Positions 50,698 through 59,885 of a stretch of DNA of 64,000 nt are shown here, piece by piece. Below the pieces are notes generated by a model. The model was not told where the DNA came from. It saw only the letters and a program-made list of their open reading frames with translations, and did no database searches. The position numbers and the translations under genes are program-made. Each line of letters begins with the position of its first letter. Within the stretch, counting starts at the first letter, position 1. Origin of the DNA: Arthrobacter sp. Leaf141 (GTDB lineage Bacteria > Actinomycetota > Actinomycetes > Actinomycetales > Micrococcaceae); assembly GCF_001424565.1 (NCBI RefSeq), contig NZ_LMOL01000004.1, forward strand, positions 62,328 through 126,327, given 5' to 3'.

Positions 50698-50741
50698 ATG
50701 GCCGGGGTGGGTGCTGCGGCACCCGCCCCGGCCATTTCCGT
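50698..50741 (+). terminator. Terminator of the siderophore operon
   Basis: A 17-bp stem with one wobble (50698-50714 with 50719-50735) and a 4-base loop is followed by TTCCGTTT, 22 bases after the permease stop. Confidence 0.75.
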
Positions 50742-50787
50742 TTCCGGGGCTGCCGTCGTCGGACGTTTCGCCAACTTTCTGTAAACA

Positions 50788-50806
50788 CTTGATGCCCATT
50801 AGACAA
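50788..50806 (+). promoter_or_regulatory. Operator B of the putative guanidino-compound module
   Basis: CTTGATGCCCATTAGACAA matches the symporter operator at 15 of 19 positions. It lies just upstream of a -10 TATGAT (50815-50820) before the ureohydrolase gene. Confidence 0.6.
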
Positions 50807-50864
50807 CTGTGGCGTATGATGGCAATCACATCAGTCCCCAACTCCGCGAAGGAGAGCCCCTCCC

Positions 50865-51929
50865 ATGGAAGAGCTGCGCATCGAAGCCAACGGCAACCTT
50901 GGCCCCATCGATTCATCCCGAATTCCCCGCTACGCCGGCGCCGCGACCTATGCCCGGCTGCCGCGGCTGGACCAGGTGGCCAAGGCTGATGTCACCGTTG
51001 TGGGTGTTCCCTTCGACTCCGGCGTCTCCTACCGCCCCGGTGCCCGGTTCGGCGCCAACCACGTCCGCGAGGCCAGCCGGCTGCTGCGCCCGTACAACCC
51101 GGCGTGGGACGTCAGCCCCTTCGAAAACATACAGGTGGCGGACGCCGGCGACATGGCCGTCAACCCCTTCAACATCAACGAGGCCATCGAAACGGTCCAG
51201 CAGAACGCGCTCGACCTCACCGCCGGCGGCAGCAAGCTCGTCACCCTGGGCGGGGACCACACCATCGCCCTGCCCCTGCTGCGCGCGGCTGCCGAACGCG
51301 CCGGCGGGCCCATCGCCATGCTGCACTTCGATGCGCACCTGGACACCTGGGACACCTACTTCGGCGCCGAATACACCCACGGCACCCCGTTCCGCCGCGC
51401 CGTGGAGGAAGGCATCCTGGACACGGAAGCCATCAGCCACATCGGCACCCGCGGACCCCTCTACGGCAAAAAGGACCTCGACGACGACCACCGCTTCGGC
51501 TTCGGCATCGTCACCTCTGCAGACGTCTACTACCAGGGTGTCCTGGAAACGGTGGCCAAGGTCCGCGACCGGATCGGCAACCGCCCGCTCTACATCTCGG
51601 TGGACATCGACGTCCTGGACCCCGCACACGCCCCCGGCACCGGAACACCCGAGGCCGGCGGCATCACCAGCCGGGAGCTCCTGGAAATCATCCGCGGCTT
51701 CCGCGGCATGAACCTGGTGGGCGCGGACGTTGTCGAGGTCGCCCCGGCGTACGACCACGCCGAAATCACCGGCGTGGCCGCAAGCCACGTGGCTTTCGAG
51801 CTGGTGACCCTGATGGCGGACAACGCCGTGGCCGGCAACCGGTTCGGCGCGGAATCCGGTTACGCGGCCCAGGCGCTTGGCCGCGAACCCCGCCAGCCTG
51901 CCGGCTTCGCTGCAGCCGGCAAGGAGTAA
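50865..51929 (+). CDS. speB: Ureohydrolase, agmatinase/guanidinobutyrase type
   Basis: A 354-residue arginase-superfamily enzyme with all binuclear-manganese motifs: TLGGDHT near residue 130, [12 protein letters not shown], and [20 protein letters not shown]. It releases urea from a guanidino substrate. [20 protein letters not shown] is typical of the agmatinase group, but guanidinobutyrase (GbuA) shares these motifs. The downstream ThDP enzyme favours a guanidinobutyrate role. ATG 50865 follows GAAGGAGAG. Confidence 0.87.
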   Translation: MEELRIEANGNLGPIDSSRIPRYAGAATYARLPRLDQVAKADVTVVGVPFDSGVSYRPGARFGANHVREASRLLRPYNPAWDVSPFENIQVADAGDMAVNPFNINEAIETVQQNALDLTAGGSKLVTLGGDHTIALPLLRAAAERAGGPIAMLHFDAHLDTWDTYFGAEYTHGTPFRRAVEEGILDTEAISHIGTRGPLYGKKDLDDDHRFGFGIVTSADVYYQGVLETVAKVRDRIGNRPLYISVDIDVLDPAHAPGTGTPEAGGITSRELLEIIRGFRGMNLVGADVVEVAPAYDHAEITGVAASHVAFELVTLMADNAVAGNRFGAESGYAAQALGREPRQPAGFAAAGKE

Positions 51930-51933
51930 GGCA

Positions 51934-53679
51934 ATGGCCGACGCCGGATCCACGCTTCCAGCCGCAGGTTCAACCCCCGCCGGGGTACCAGCCGCTGTGG
52001 CGGCTGACGCTGCCGGCGTGCCACCCGGTCCGGTGCGCAACGGCGGTGACCTGGTGGTGGAAACCCTCGAAGCGTTGGGCGCCAAAACCGTCTTTGGCAT
52101 CCCGGGCCAGCACGCGCTGGGCCTGTTTGATGCCATGGGCCGCGGCAACCTGCACTTCGTTTCGTCCCGAGTGGAGAACAACTCGGCGTTCGCCGCCGAC
52201 GGCTACTCCCGCGCCACCGGCGAGGTGGGGGTCCTGTTCCTCTCCACCGGGCCCGGCGCGCTGACGTCACTTGCCGGGCTCCAGGAGGCATACGCCACCG
52301 GAGTGCCCATGGTGGTTGTCGCCAGCCAGATTCCGTTGGAAGGGCTCGGCGCCCGCCGCAAGGGCATGCTGCACCAGCTCGATGACCAGAAGGCCTCAGC
52401 AGCCAACGTCACCAAAAGCCAGCGGCTGATCCAGCACGCGTCAGGCATCCCGTCCGCCATCCAGGATGCCTGGACCGAGGCGATCTCCTCCCCCCAGGGT
52501 CCGGTGTGGTTGGAAATCCCGCAGAACGTGCTGCTGGACCCCATCATGGTGCCGCCTGTGGAGGACGCATTGGCACTGGCAGCCGACAACCCGCCCCGCG
52601 TGGAGCTGGTCCGGGAAGCCGTTAAATGGCTGGAAGCTGCGGAACGGCCGGCCATCATCGCCGGCGGCGGGACGCGCCGCGGTCGGGCCGAGGCCACGCT
52701 GCTGTCCCTCGCCGAAAAACTGCAGGCTCCGGTGATCTGCACGCCGGGCGGCAACGGCGCCTTCCCCTGGAACCATGACTTGTCGCTGCAGTCCTGGATC
52801 GAGGACCGGCACATGACCGACGTGCTGGAGGATGCCGATGTCCTGGTGGTCATCGGCTCATCGCTGGGCGAGGTCACCTCCAACTACTTCACGTTCGCGC
52901 CGCGGGGCCGGATCATCCAGATCGACGCGGAACCCCGGGTCCTGGAGTCCAACCGGCCCGGCCTGGGCATCCGGGCGGACGCCGGCCAGGCGCTGTCCGC
53001 CCTGGACGCCGCCTTCGACGCCGGTCGGTCCGTACCGGCAAACTGGCACGGCGCAACTCCGGCGTCGGTGGTGAAGGACGCGCTGGCCAACGTGCGGGCC
53101 CGGCTCGAATCCCAGGACCTGGCCAAGGAACTGGGGTTTATGGCCGGTATCCGGGAGGCTGTCCCCGCGGACATGCAAACGTTCTGGGACATGACCATCT
53201 CCGCCTACTGGGGCTGGAGCTGCTGGGATGCGCGCGAGGGCCAGTTCCACTCCGCGCAGGGCGCGGGCGGACTGGGCTATGGCTTCCCGGCGGCAATCGG
53301 CGGCGCCGTGGGCCTGCAGACGCTGGGCCGGCCCGCACGGGTCCTGGCGGTATCCGGCGACGGCTCCTCGATGTACTCCATTTCCGAGCTGGCCACCGCC
53401 AAGCAGCACAACGTGCCGGTCACCTGGTTGATTGTCGACGACGGCGGCTACGGCATCCTGCGCGAGTACATGGTGGGTGCATTCGGCCAGGCCACGGCCA
53501 CCGAGCTGGCCCGGCCGGACTTCGTCAAACTCGCCGAAGCGTTCGGCGTCCCGGCCCGGCGGGTTGCCCCCGGGGATGTGGGGGACGCGCTGAAGGCATC
53601 CTTCGCCGGGGACGGGCCCAACGTCGTTGTGGTTGAAACCCTGCTGAAGATGTTCGCCCCGACGCACCTGGGCGACTGA
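51934..53679 (+). CDS. ThDP-dependent decarboxylase, possible 5-guanidino-2-oxopentanoate decarboxylase
   Basis: A 581-residue acetolactate-synthase-like ThDP enzyme. The PYR domain has GIPGQHALGLFDAM, the catalytic Glu in SRVENNSAFAADGYSRATG, and STGPGALTSLAG. The PP domain has AVSGDGSSMYSISELATAKQ and LIVDDGGYGIL. The N-terminal 35 residues are an Ala/Pro-rich extension. It is 4 bp behind the ureohydrolase with AAGGAG upstream. In Pseudomonas a ThDP decarboxylase (AruI) and a guanidinobutyrase act in the arginine transaminase route, so the AruI role is a good but unproven inference. Other 2-oxo-acid substrates are possible. Confidence 0.72.
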   Translation: MADAGSTLPAAGSTPAGVPAAVAADAAGVPPGPVRNGGDLVVETLEALGAKTVFGIPGQHALGLFDAMGRGNLHFVSSRVENNSAFAADGYSRATGEVGVLFLSTGPGALTSLAGLQEAYATGVPMVVVASQIPLEGLGARRKGMLHQLDDQKASAANVTKSQRLIQHASGIPSAIQDAWTEAISSPQGPVWLEIPQNVLLDPIMVPPVEDALALAADNPPRVELVREAVKWLEAAERPAIIAGGGTRRGRAEATLLSLAEKLQAPVICTPGGNGAFPWNHDLSLQSWIEDRHMTDVLEDADVLVVIGSSLGEVTSNYFTFAPRGRIIQIDAEPRVLESNRPGLGIRADAGQALSALDAAFDAGRSVPANWHGATPASVVKDALANVRARLESQDLAKELGFMAGIREAVPADMQTFWDMTISAYWGWSCWDAREGQFHSAQGAGGLGYGFPAAIGGAVGLQTLGRPARVLAVSGDGSSMYSISELATAKQHNVPVTWLIVDDGGYGILREYMVGAFGQATATELARPDFVKLAEAFGVPARRVAPGDVGDALKASFAGDGPNVVVVETLLKMFAPTHLGD

Positions 53680-53694
53680 CGCTCCCCACCACCC

Positions 53695-53735
53695 CCGCAG
53701 GACCCTTGCCGATGGCAGGGGTCCTGCGGCATTTC
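53695..53735 (+). terminator. Terminator after the ThDP enzyme gene
   Basis: A 16-bp stem with one wobble (53695-53710 with 53714-53729), a tight 3-base loop, then CATTTCC. The T-tract is short. Confidence 0.7.
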
Positions 53736-53763
53736 CGGGGTAGCCCACAATGATAGTTTCCCA

Positions 53764-53791
53764 AAGCAACCAAATTAAGATATGGTTGCTT
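53764..53791. promoter_or_regulatory. MarR operator upstream of the DHA2 efflux operon
   Basis: AAGCAACC (53764-53771) and GGTTGCTT (53784-53791) form a perfect 8-bp inverted repeat with a 12-base spacer that contains a TAAGAT -10-like box. A GTTGCTTG core is shared with the other MarR operator at 37.2 kb. Confidence 0.7.
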
Positions 53792-53820
53792 GAGGCAAAC
53801 AACTAGGGAGTAATCGAGTC

Positions 53821-54294
53821 ATGGCTGTAGCTCCGGACACGGCAGCGGATCTGGTGTACCAGATCTTCGACCTCCAGCGGGCCGTGCGCTGCATCGCCAC
53901 CGCCAACGTGCGGGGGCAGGAAACCGGCGTCGCGCTCCAGGGCGTCCTGCGATTTGTGGGGGAGGGGGAATCCCGGGCCACGCGGCTTGCCGAGCGGCTG
54001 GGCGTCAGCGCCCCGGTCCTTAGCCGGCATATCGCCGACCTCGAAGACCACGGCTTTGTGGTGCGCAGGCCGGATCCCGACGATGGGCGGGCCCAGCTTG
54101 TGGCGCTCACCCCGCAGGGGGCGGACAAGCTCCGGCACATCGAGGAGCAACGGGCAGCAGCGCTGCAGGACCTCCTGCGTGACTGGAGCGAGGAAGACGC
54201 CGGCACCACGGCCACCACCTTGCACAAACTCACACAATCACTGAAGAACTCAGCCCGGGCAACGGCGGCCGGCACCACCATCAACACCCTTTAG
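53821..54294 (+). CDS. MarR-family transcriptional regulator
   Basis: A 157-residue winged-helix regulator: ALQGVLRFVGEGESRATRLA, recognition region ERLGVSAPVLSRHIADLEDH, wing FVVRRPDPDDGRAQLVALT. ATG 53821 follows GGGAG. Its own promoter holds a perfect inverted repeat, so it probably represses itself and the efflux gene 10 bp downstream in the same operon. Confidence 0.92.
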   Translation: MAVAPDTAADLVYQIFDLQRAVRCIATANVRGQETGVALQGVLRFVGEGESRATRLAERLGVSAPVLSRHIADLEDHGFVVRRPDPDDGRAQLVALTPQGADKLRHIEEQRAAALQDLLRDWSEEDAGTTATTLHKLTQSLKNSARATAAGTTINTL

Positions 54295-54304
54295 GAGCAG
54301 ATCC

Positions 54305-55942
54305 ATGGCAAGCCAAACTGCCACCCAGACCAAACCGGCGGGCCAGCCGCCGTCGCCTGCCGGAGCAACCGAAGCCGCGCCGGAAATGACGCACCGGCAG
54401 ATCATGGAGGCCCTCACCGGCCTCCTCGCCGCGTTCTTCACCGCGATCCTCAGCAGCACCATCGTGGCCAACGCGCTGCCCACCATCATGTCCGACCTGC
54501 ACGGCACCCAGACGGACTTCGCCTGGGTCATCACCGCAGCACTGCTGGCCAACGCCGCCACCACCCCCATCTGGGGCAAGCTTGCAGACCTTTTCAACAA
54601 GAAGGTCCTGGTCCAGCTCAGCATCATCATCTTCGTTGCCGGTTCCGTGATGGCCGGCCTCTCGCAGACCATTCCGCTGCTGCTGGGCGCCCGCGTCATC
54701 CAGGGTGTGGCGATGGGTGGCCTGACCGCCCTGGCGCAGGCCATCATCGGCACCATGATCCCGCCGCGCAACCGCGGCAAATACTCCGGCTACATGGGCG
54801 CCGTGATGGCCGTTGGCACCGCCGGTGGCCCGCTGCTGGGCGGATTCATCGTGGACAGCCCGCTGGGCTGGCGCTGGACCTTCTTCGTCTGCGTGCCGCT
54901 CGCCGTCGTCGCCCTGATCCTGCTGCAGGTCACCCTCAAGATCAACCACGTCCGCCGGCACGCCAGGATCGACTGGCTCGGCTCCATCCTGCTGACCTCG
55001 GGCGTCAGCCTGCTCCTGATCTGGGTTTCCTTCGCCGGCAAGGCGGACTACTACGACTGGTTCTCCTGGCAGTCGGCCCTGATGGTGGGCGGCGGCGTGC
55101 TCCTGCTGGCCCTGCTGGTCCTGGTTGAATCCAAGGTGGAACAGCCCATCATCCCGCTCAAGATCATCTCTGAGCGGACCACCGCGCTGGCCATCATCGC
55201 CTCCGTGGCTGTTGGTGTGGCAATGTTCGGCTCCTCCACCTTCTTGGGCCAGTACTTCCAGGTGGCCCGCGGTGCCACCCCCACCGAAGCCGGCCTCCTG
55301 ACCCTGCCCATGATCGCGGGCAACCTGATCGGTTCCGTGGCTTCGGGCCTGCTCATCAGCCGCACCGGCAAATGGAAGGGCTTCCTGGTAGCCGGATCCA
55401 TCCTCCTGATCGGCGGCCTGGGCCTGGCCGGGACCATGGACCACACCACCGAACTCTGGCACGCAGGCGTCTTCACCGCCGTCCTGGGCCTGGGCCTCGG
55501 CATGCTGATGCAGAACCTGGTCCTGGCTGTGCAGAACACCGTCCGCGCCTCGGACATCGGAACGGCAAGCGCCTCCGTGGCCTTCTTCCGCTCCGTCGGC
55601 GGCGCCATCGGCGTCTCGGTGCTGGGCGCGGTCCTGGCCAACCGGGTCAGCGAACTCGCCTCCCAGGGACTGGCCGCGGCCGGCATCCCGGTGGCCGGCG
55701 GCGGCGCCGGCAGCAGCCTGGACCTGGCCCACATGCCCGAACCGGTCCGCGAGATCATGCGGGCGGCCTACGGCGACGCCACGGCCGAGGTCTTCCTGAT
55801 CTCCGCCGGCGTCACGGTGCTGGCGCTGCTCTCCGTGCTGTTCATCAAGGAGAAGCCGCTCCGCCGCACCGTGGACATCCAGCCGGATGCCACCGCCAAG
55901 GATTCGGGCACAACGCCGGAACCCGCCGCAGCAAAGCACTGA
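54305..55942 (+). CDS. DHA2-family drug efflux transporter (14 spans)
   Basis: A 545-residue major facilitator of the drug:H+ antiporter-2 type. LSSTIVANALPTIMSDLHGT (TM1), WGKLADLFNKKVLVQ (motif A), GARVIQGVAMGGLTALAQAI (motif B) and GAVMAVGTAGGPLLGGFIVD (motif C, antiporter signature) are all present, with a hydrophilic C-terminal tail. It follows the MarR gene by 10 bp. Multidrug efflux is the family role; specificity unknown. Confidence 0.92.
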   Translation: MASQTATQTKPAGQPPSPAGATEAAPEMTHRQIMEALTGLLAAFFTAILSSTIVANALPTIMSDLHGTQTDFAWVITAALLANAATTPIWGKLADLFNKKVLVQLSIIIFVAGSVMAGLSQTIPLLLGARVIQGVAMGGLTALAQAIIGTMIPPRNRGKYSGYMGAVMAVGTAGGPLLGGFIVDSPLGWRWTFFVCVPLAVVALILLQVTLKINHVRRHARIDWLGSILLTSGVSLLLIWVSFAGKADYYDWFSWQSALMVGGGVLLLALLVLVESKVEQPIIPLKIISERTTALAIIASVAVGVAMFGSSTFLGQYFQVARGATPTEAGLLTLPMIAGNLIGSVASGLLISRTGKWKGFLVAGSILLIGGLGLAGTMDHTTELWHAGVFTAVLGLGLGMLMQNLVLAVQNTVRASDIGTASASVAFFRSVGGAIGVSVLGAVLANRVSELASQGLAAAGIPVAGGGAGSSLDLAHMPEPVREIMRAAYGDATAEVFLISAGVTVLALLSVLFIKEKPLRRTVDIQPDATAKDSGTTPEPAAAKH

Positions 55943-55972
55943 CCGCACGCGGGGGTACTCCCGTCGGATGAT

Positions 55973-56007
55973 CTTTCCCGGGGCGGTTCCGCCCCGGGAA
56001 AGAGTTT
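55973..56007 (+). terminator. Terminator of the MarR-DHA2 operon
   Basis: A perfect 14-bp stem (CTTTCCCGGGGCGG at 55973-55986 with 55989-56002) is followed by AGTTT. The 2-base loop probably opens to at least 4 in practice. Confidence 0.78.
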
Positions 56008-56088
56008 CGTAGAGTGGGAAGGCTAAGGATGTCAGCCCCGGCTGCTACTACTTAAGCCTCCTGCTTTTCACATTCTTCCTAAGGACCC

Positions 56089-57828
56089 GTGGGCATGCTC
56101 CTCACCCTCATACGGCGGTTTTCCAAGCCATACACGCCGTATCTTGTGGCCGTCATTGTATTCCAGCTGGCGTCCACCATGGCTGCCCTGTACCTTCCCA
56201 GCCTGAACGCCCAGATCATCGATGAGGGCGTCACCCGCGGGGACACCGACTTCATCTGGCGGACCGGCGCCGTGATGCTCGCCGTAGCCTTTGTGCAGGT
56301 TGGCACCGCCATCGCCGGCGTGTACTTCGGGTCCAAAACGGCCATGGCAATCGGCCGCGACCTGCGCCGGGCCGTGTTCCGCAAGGTCACCAGCTTCTCC
56401 GCCAAGGACGTCAGCACCTTCGGCGCGCCCACGCTGATCACCCGCGGCACCAATGACGTCCAGCAGGTCCAGATGCTGGTGCTGATGGGCCTGAACTTCA
56501 TGGTGGCCACCCCCATCATGTGCATCGGCGGCATCATCATGGCATTGCGTGAGGACCTCAACCTGTCCTGGCTGGTGTGGGTCGCAGTACCGCTCCTCAC
56601 AGTGGTGGTGGGCTACCTGGTGGTCCGGCTGATGCCGCTGTTCCGCTCCATGCAGAAGAAGATCGACCGGATCAACGCTGTGCTGCGCGAACAGATCATC
56701 GGTATCCGCGTGGTCCGCGCCTTCGTCCGCGAACCCTACGAAACGGAGCGCTTCGGGGCAGCCAACAAGGAGCTCACCGACGTTTCCCTGAAAATCGGCG
56801 CCTTGTTTGTGCTGATGTTCCCCGCCATCGGCATGATCCTGCACCTGTCCACCGCCGCTGTCCTGTGGTTCGGTGGCCAGCGGGTGGACTCCGGCGATAT
56901 GCAGGTGGGCGCCCTCACAGCCTTCCTGCAGTACCTGCTCCAGATCCTCGTCGCGGTGATGATGGGCACGTTCATGGCCATGATGATCCCGCGCGCCTCC
57001 GTGTGCGCGGACCGCATCGGCGAGGTGCTCGATGTCGAACCCTCCATCCACGATCCCGAACGTCCGGAAGCCCCGGCAGCGCTGGAAGGTGTGGTGGAGT
57101 ACCGCAACGTCACCTTCGCCTACCCCGGTGCCGAGTCGCCCGTGTTGAGCAACGTCAGCTTCACCGCCTGGCCCGGCCAGACCATCGCCATCATCGGCTC
57201 CACCGGCTCCGGCAAGAGCTCCCTGCTGTCCCTCCTGCCCCGCCTCTACGACGCCGGCGAGGGCGAGGTGCTCCTGGACGGGGTGCCCGTCAGTGCCCTG
57301 GACCGGGAGGAAATCACCAAGCGGGTGGCCCTCGTCCCGCAGCGGCCCTACCTCTTCTCCGGAACCATCGAGCACAACCTGCGCTTCGGCAAGACCGAAG
57401 CCACGGACCAGGAGCTGTGGGACGCGCTGCGCGTGGCCCAGGGCGAATCGTTTGTGCAGGAGAAAAAGAACGGGCTGGACGCCAGGATCTCCCAGGGCGG
57501 AACCAACGTTTCCGGCGGCCAGCGCCAACGGCTGTGCATCGCCCGGGCCCTGGTCACCAAACCCAGGGTCTACCTCTTTGACGATTCCTTCTCCGCACTG
57601 GACGTGGCAACGGATGCGCGGCTCCGCGCAGCCTTGAAACAGACCACCGCGGACGCCACGGTCATCATCGTCGCCCAGCGGATCTCCACCATCACCGAAG
57701 CGGACCAGATCCTGGTCCTGGACAACGGCCGGATTGTGGACCGCGGCACGCACGAGGAACTCCTGGAAACCTCACCCACCTACCAGGAAATTGTTGAATC
57801 CCAGCTGAGCGTGGAGGAAATGGCATGA
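56089..57828 (+). CDS. ABC exporter subunit with a degenerate Walker B
   Basis: A 579-residue TMD-NBD half-transporter: six spans, then an ATPase with Walker A IGSTGSGKSS near residue 371 and a canonical signature VSGGQRQRL near 475. Walker B, however, is RVYLFDDSFSALD, with Asp in place of the catalytic Glu. The next gene has the opposite defects, so the two should form an asymmetric heterodimer like BmrC/BmrD or LmrC/LmrD. GTG 56089 has AAGGA five bases upstream; ATG 56095 is an alternative. It overlaps its partner by ATGA. Confidence 0.9.
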   Translation: MGMLLTLIRRFSKPYTPYLVAVIVFQLASTMAALYLPSLNAQIIDEGVTRGDTDFIWRTGAVMLAVAFVQVGTAIAGVYFGSKTAMAIGRDLRRAVFRKVTSFSAKDVSTFGAPTLITRGTNDVQQVQMLVLMGLNFMVATPIMCIGGIIMALREDLNLSWLVWVAVPLLTVVVGYLVVRLMPLFRSMQKKIDRINAVLREQIIGIRVVRAFVREPYETERFGAANKELTDVSLKIGALFVLMFPAIGMILHLSTAAVLWFGGQRVDSGDMQVGALTAFLQYLLQILVAVMMGTFMAMMIPRASVCADRIGEVLDVEPSIHDPERPEAPAALEGVVEYRNVTFAYPGAESPVLSNVSFTAWPGQTIAIIGSTGSGKSSLLSLLPRLYDAGEGEVLLDGVPVSALDREEITKRVALVPQRPYLFSGTIEHNLRFGKTEATDQELWDALRVAQGESFVQEKKNGLDARISQGGTNVSGGQRQRLCIARALVTKPRVYLFDDSFSALDVATDARLRAALKQTTADATVIIVAQRISTITEADQILVLDNGRIVDRGTHEELLETSPTYQEIVESQLSVEEMA

Positions 57829-59885
57829 GCCCCCGGAAAAAGGACTCCACCGCCGCAGACCAGGCTGCGCCGGAATCGGCCGTGACGGCCCCGGACCTGG
57901 ATGACGACGATTTTGTTGAAGAGGAATTCACCCCGTCAGAGGCCGACGGGGACATGTTCGGCGGCATACCCGCCAAAAAGGCCCAGCATTTCTGGCCTTC
58001 CGCCAAGAGGCTGATGGGGCTGCTGCGCCCGGAGGCCCTTGGCATCTACCTCGTGGTGGCCCTGGTGGTGGTCGCCGTTGTCCTGAATGTCATCGCCCCC
58101 AAGATCCTGGGCCAGGCCATGGACGTGATCTTTGCCGGTGTGGTGGGCAAGCAACTGCCTGCCGGCGCCAGTAAGGACGAGTTCGTCGCGGGCCTCCGCC
58201 AGGCGGGGGATGCCAATTTCGCGGACATGGTTTCGCGGATGGAGCTGGTACCCGGGACGGGCATCAATTTCGACAAACTGACCATGCTGATCGCCATGGT
58301 CCTGCTGATGTACTTCGTGGCCAACATCTTCCTGTGGCTGCAGGGTTACGTGCTCAACGTGATCGTGATGAAGGTGATCCGCCGGCTCCGTGACGACACG
58401 GAAAAGAAGCTCAACCGGCTGCCGCTGAACTACTTCGACACCCGCCAGCGCGGCGACGTCCTCTCCCGGGTAACCAACGACGTCGACAACGTCCAGCAGG
58501 CACTCCAGCAGGCATTCGCGCAGCTGATCAACTCGCTGCTCACGGTCATCGGCATCGTCATCATGATGTTCATCGTGTCCTGGCAGCTGGCCCTGATCGC
58601 CTTGGTGGCCCTGCCCCTGTCCGGTGTGGCCGCAGGCATCATCGGCGTCCGCAGCCAGAAGCTCTTTGCCGCGCAGTGGAAAAACACCGGTGCCCTGAAC
58701 GGCCAGATCGAGGAGTCCTTCTCCGGCCACGACCTGGTCCGCGTCTTCGGCCGCGACGCCGATATGCTGGCCCGCTTCGAGGAACGCAACGAAGCCCTGT
58801 ACAAGGCCAGCTTCGGCGCCCAGTTCGTCTCCGGCATCATCTTCCCGGTCATGCAGTTTGTTTCCTACCTCAGCTACGTGGGCATCGCCGTGGTGGGCGG
58901 CCTCAGGGTGGCGTCCGGCTCCATGTCCCTGGGTGATGCCACCGCCTTCATCCAGTACTCCCGCGAATTCACCCAGCCGCTGGGCCAGATGGCAGGCATG
59001 GCCAACATGCTGCAGTCCGGCGTGGCCTCGGCGGAACGGGTGTTCGAGTTCCTGGACGCTGACGAGCAGGACAGCGAGACCGCCACCGAGCACCTGCCGC
59101 CAAAGACGGACGGACACGTGGACTTCAAGGACGTGACCTTCAGCTACACGGAAGACAAAAAACTCATCGAGAACCTGTCCTTCACCGCGGAGCCCGGCCA
59201 TACCGTGGCCATCGTAGGTCCCACGGGCGCAGGCAAGACCACCCTGGTGAACCTGGTGATGCGCTTCTACGAGCTCAACTCCGGCGCCATCACCCTCGAT
59301 GGCGTGGACATCACGCACCTCAGCCGGGCCGAGCTCCGGTCCAAGGTGGGCATGGTGCTCCAGGACGCATGGCTGTTCGGCGGCTCCATCTACGACAACA
59401 TCCGCTACGGAAACCTGGACGCCACGGAGGAAGAAGTCATCGCCGCGGCCAAAGCCACGTTTGTTGACCGGTTCGTGCGGGCGCTCCCGGAGGGTTACCA
59501 AACGGTCATCGACGAGGAAGGCAACAACGTCAGTGCCGGCGAGAAGCAGCTGATCACCATTGCCCGCGCTTTTGTGGCCAACCCATCGCTGCTCATCCTC
59601 GACGAAGCCACCAGCTCCGTGGACACCCGTACCGAACTGCTGGTGCAGAAGGCCATGGCTGCGCTGCGGACGGACCGGACCAGCTTCGTTATTGCCCACC
59701 GGCTCTCCACCATCCGCGACGCCGACACCATCCTGGTGATGGAAAACGGCCGGATCGTGGAGCAGGGCAACCACAAGGTGCTGCTCGCCGCCCAGGGCGC
59801 CTACTACCGGCTGTACCAGTCGCAATTCGCAGGCTCGGACGCCGGGGAAATCCCGGTGGATGACTCGACGGCGGTCCACAGCTGA
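57825..59885 (+). CDS. ABC exporter subunit, catalytic partner of a heterodimer
   Basis: A 686-residue TMD-NBD half-transporter. It begins with an acidic cytoplasmic extension of about 60 residues (DLDDDDFVEEEFTPSEADGD). An extra 50-residue loop follows TM1. The ATPase has Walker A GPTGAGKTT near residue 465, Walker B LLILDEATSSVD with the catalytic Glu, and an altered signature VSAGEKQLI in place of SGGQ. Combined with its partner this gives one consensus and one degenerate ATP site. Probably a multidrug or lipid exporter. Confidence 0.92.
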   Translation: MSPRKKDSTAADQAAPESAVTAPDLDDDDFVEEEFTPSEADGDMFGGIPAKKAQHFWPSAKRLMGLLRPEALGIYLVVALVVVAVVLNVIAPKILGQAMDVIFAGVVGKQLPAGASKDEFVAGLRQAGDANFADMVSRMELVPGTGINFDKLTMLIAMVLLMYFVANIFLWLQGYVLNVIVMKVIRRLRDDTEKKLNRLPLNYFDTRQRGDVLSRVTNDVDNVQQALQQAFAQLINSLLTVIGIVIMMFIVSWQLALIALVALPLSGVAAGIIGVRSQKLFAAQWKNTGALNGQIEESFSGHDLVRVFGRDADMLARFEERNEALYKASFGAQFVSGIIFPVMQFVSYLSYVGIAVVGGLRVASGSMSLGDATAFIQYSREFTQPLGQMAGMANMLQSGVASAERVFEFLDADEQDSETATEHLPPKTDGHVDFKDVTFSYTEDKKLIENLSFTAEPGHTVAIVGPTGAGKTTLVNLVMRFYELNSGAITLDGVDITHLSRAELRSKVGMVLQDAWLFGGSIYDNIRYGNLDATEEEVIAAAKATFVDRFVRALPEGYQTVIDEEGNNVSAGEKQLITIARAFVANPSLLILDEATSSVDTRTELLVQKAMAALRTDRTSFVIAHRLSTIRDADTILVMENGRIVEQGNHKVLLAAQGAYYRLYQSQFAGSDAGEIPVDDSTAVHS

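Noticed and set aside
48583..50916. A 777-codon open frame antisense to the FecCD permease gene
   Set aside because: It has the His/Gln/Gly/Arg-rich composition of an antisense shadow; the plus-strand gene has clear family motifs and codon bias.
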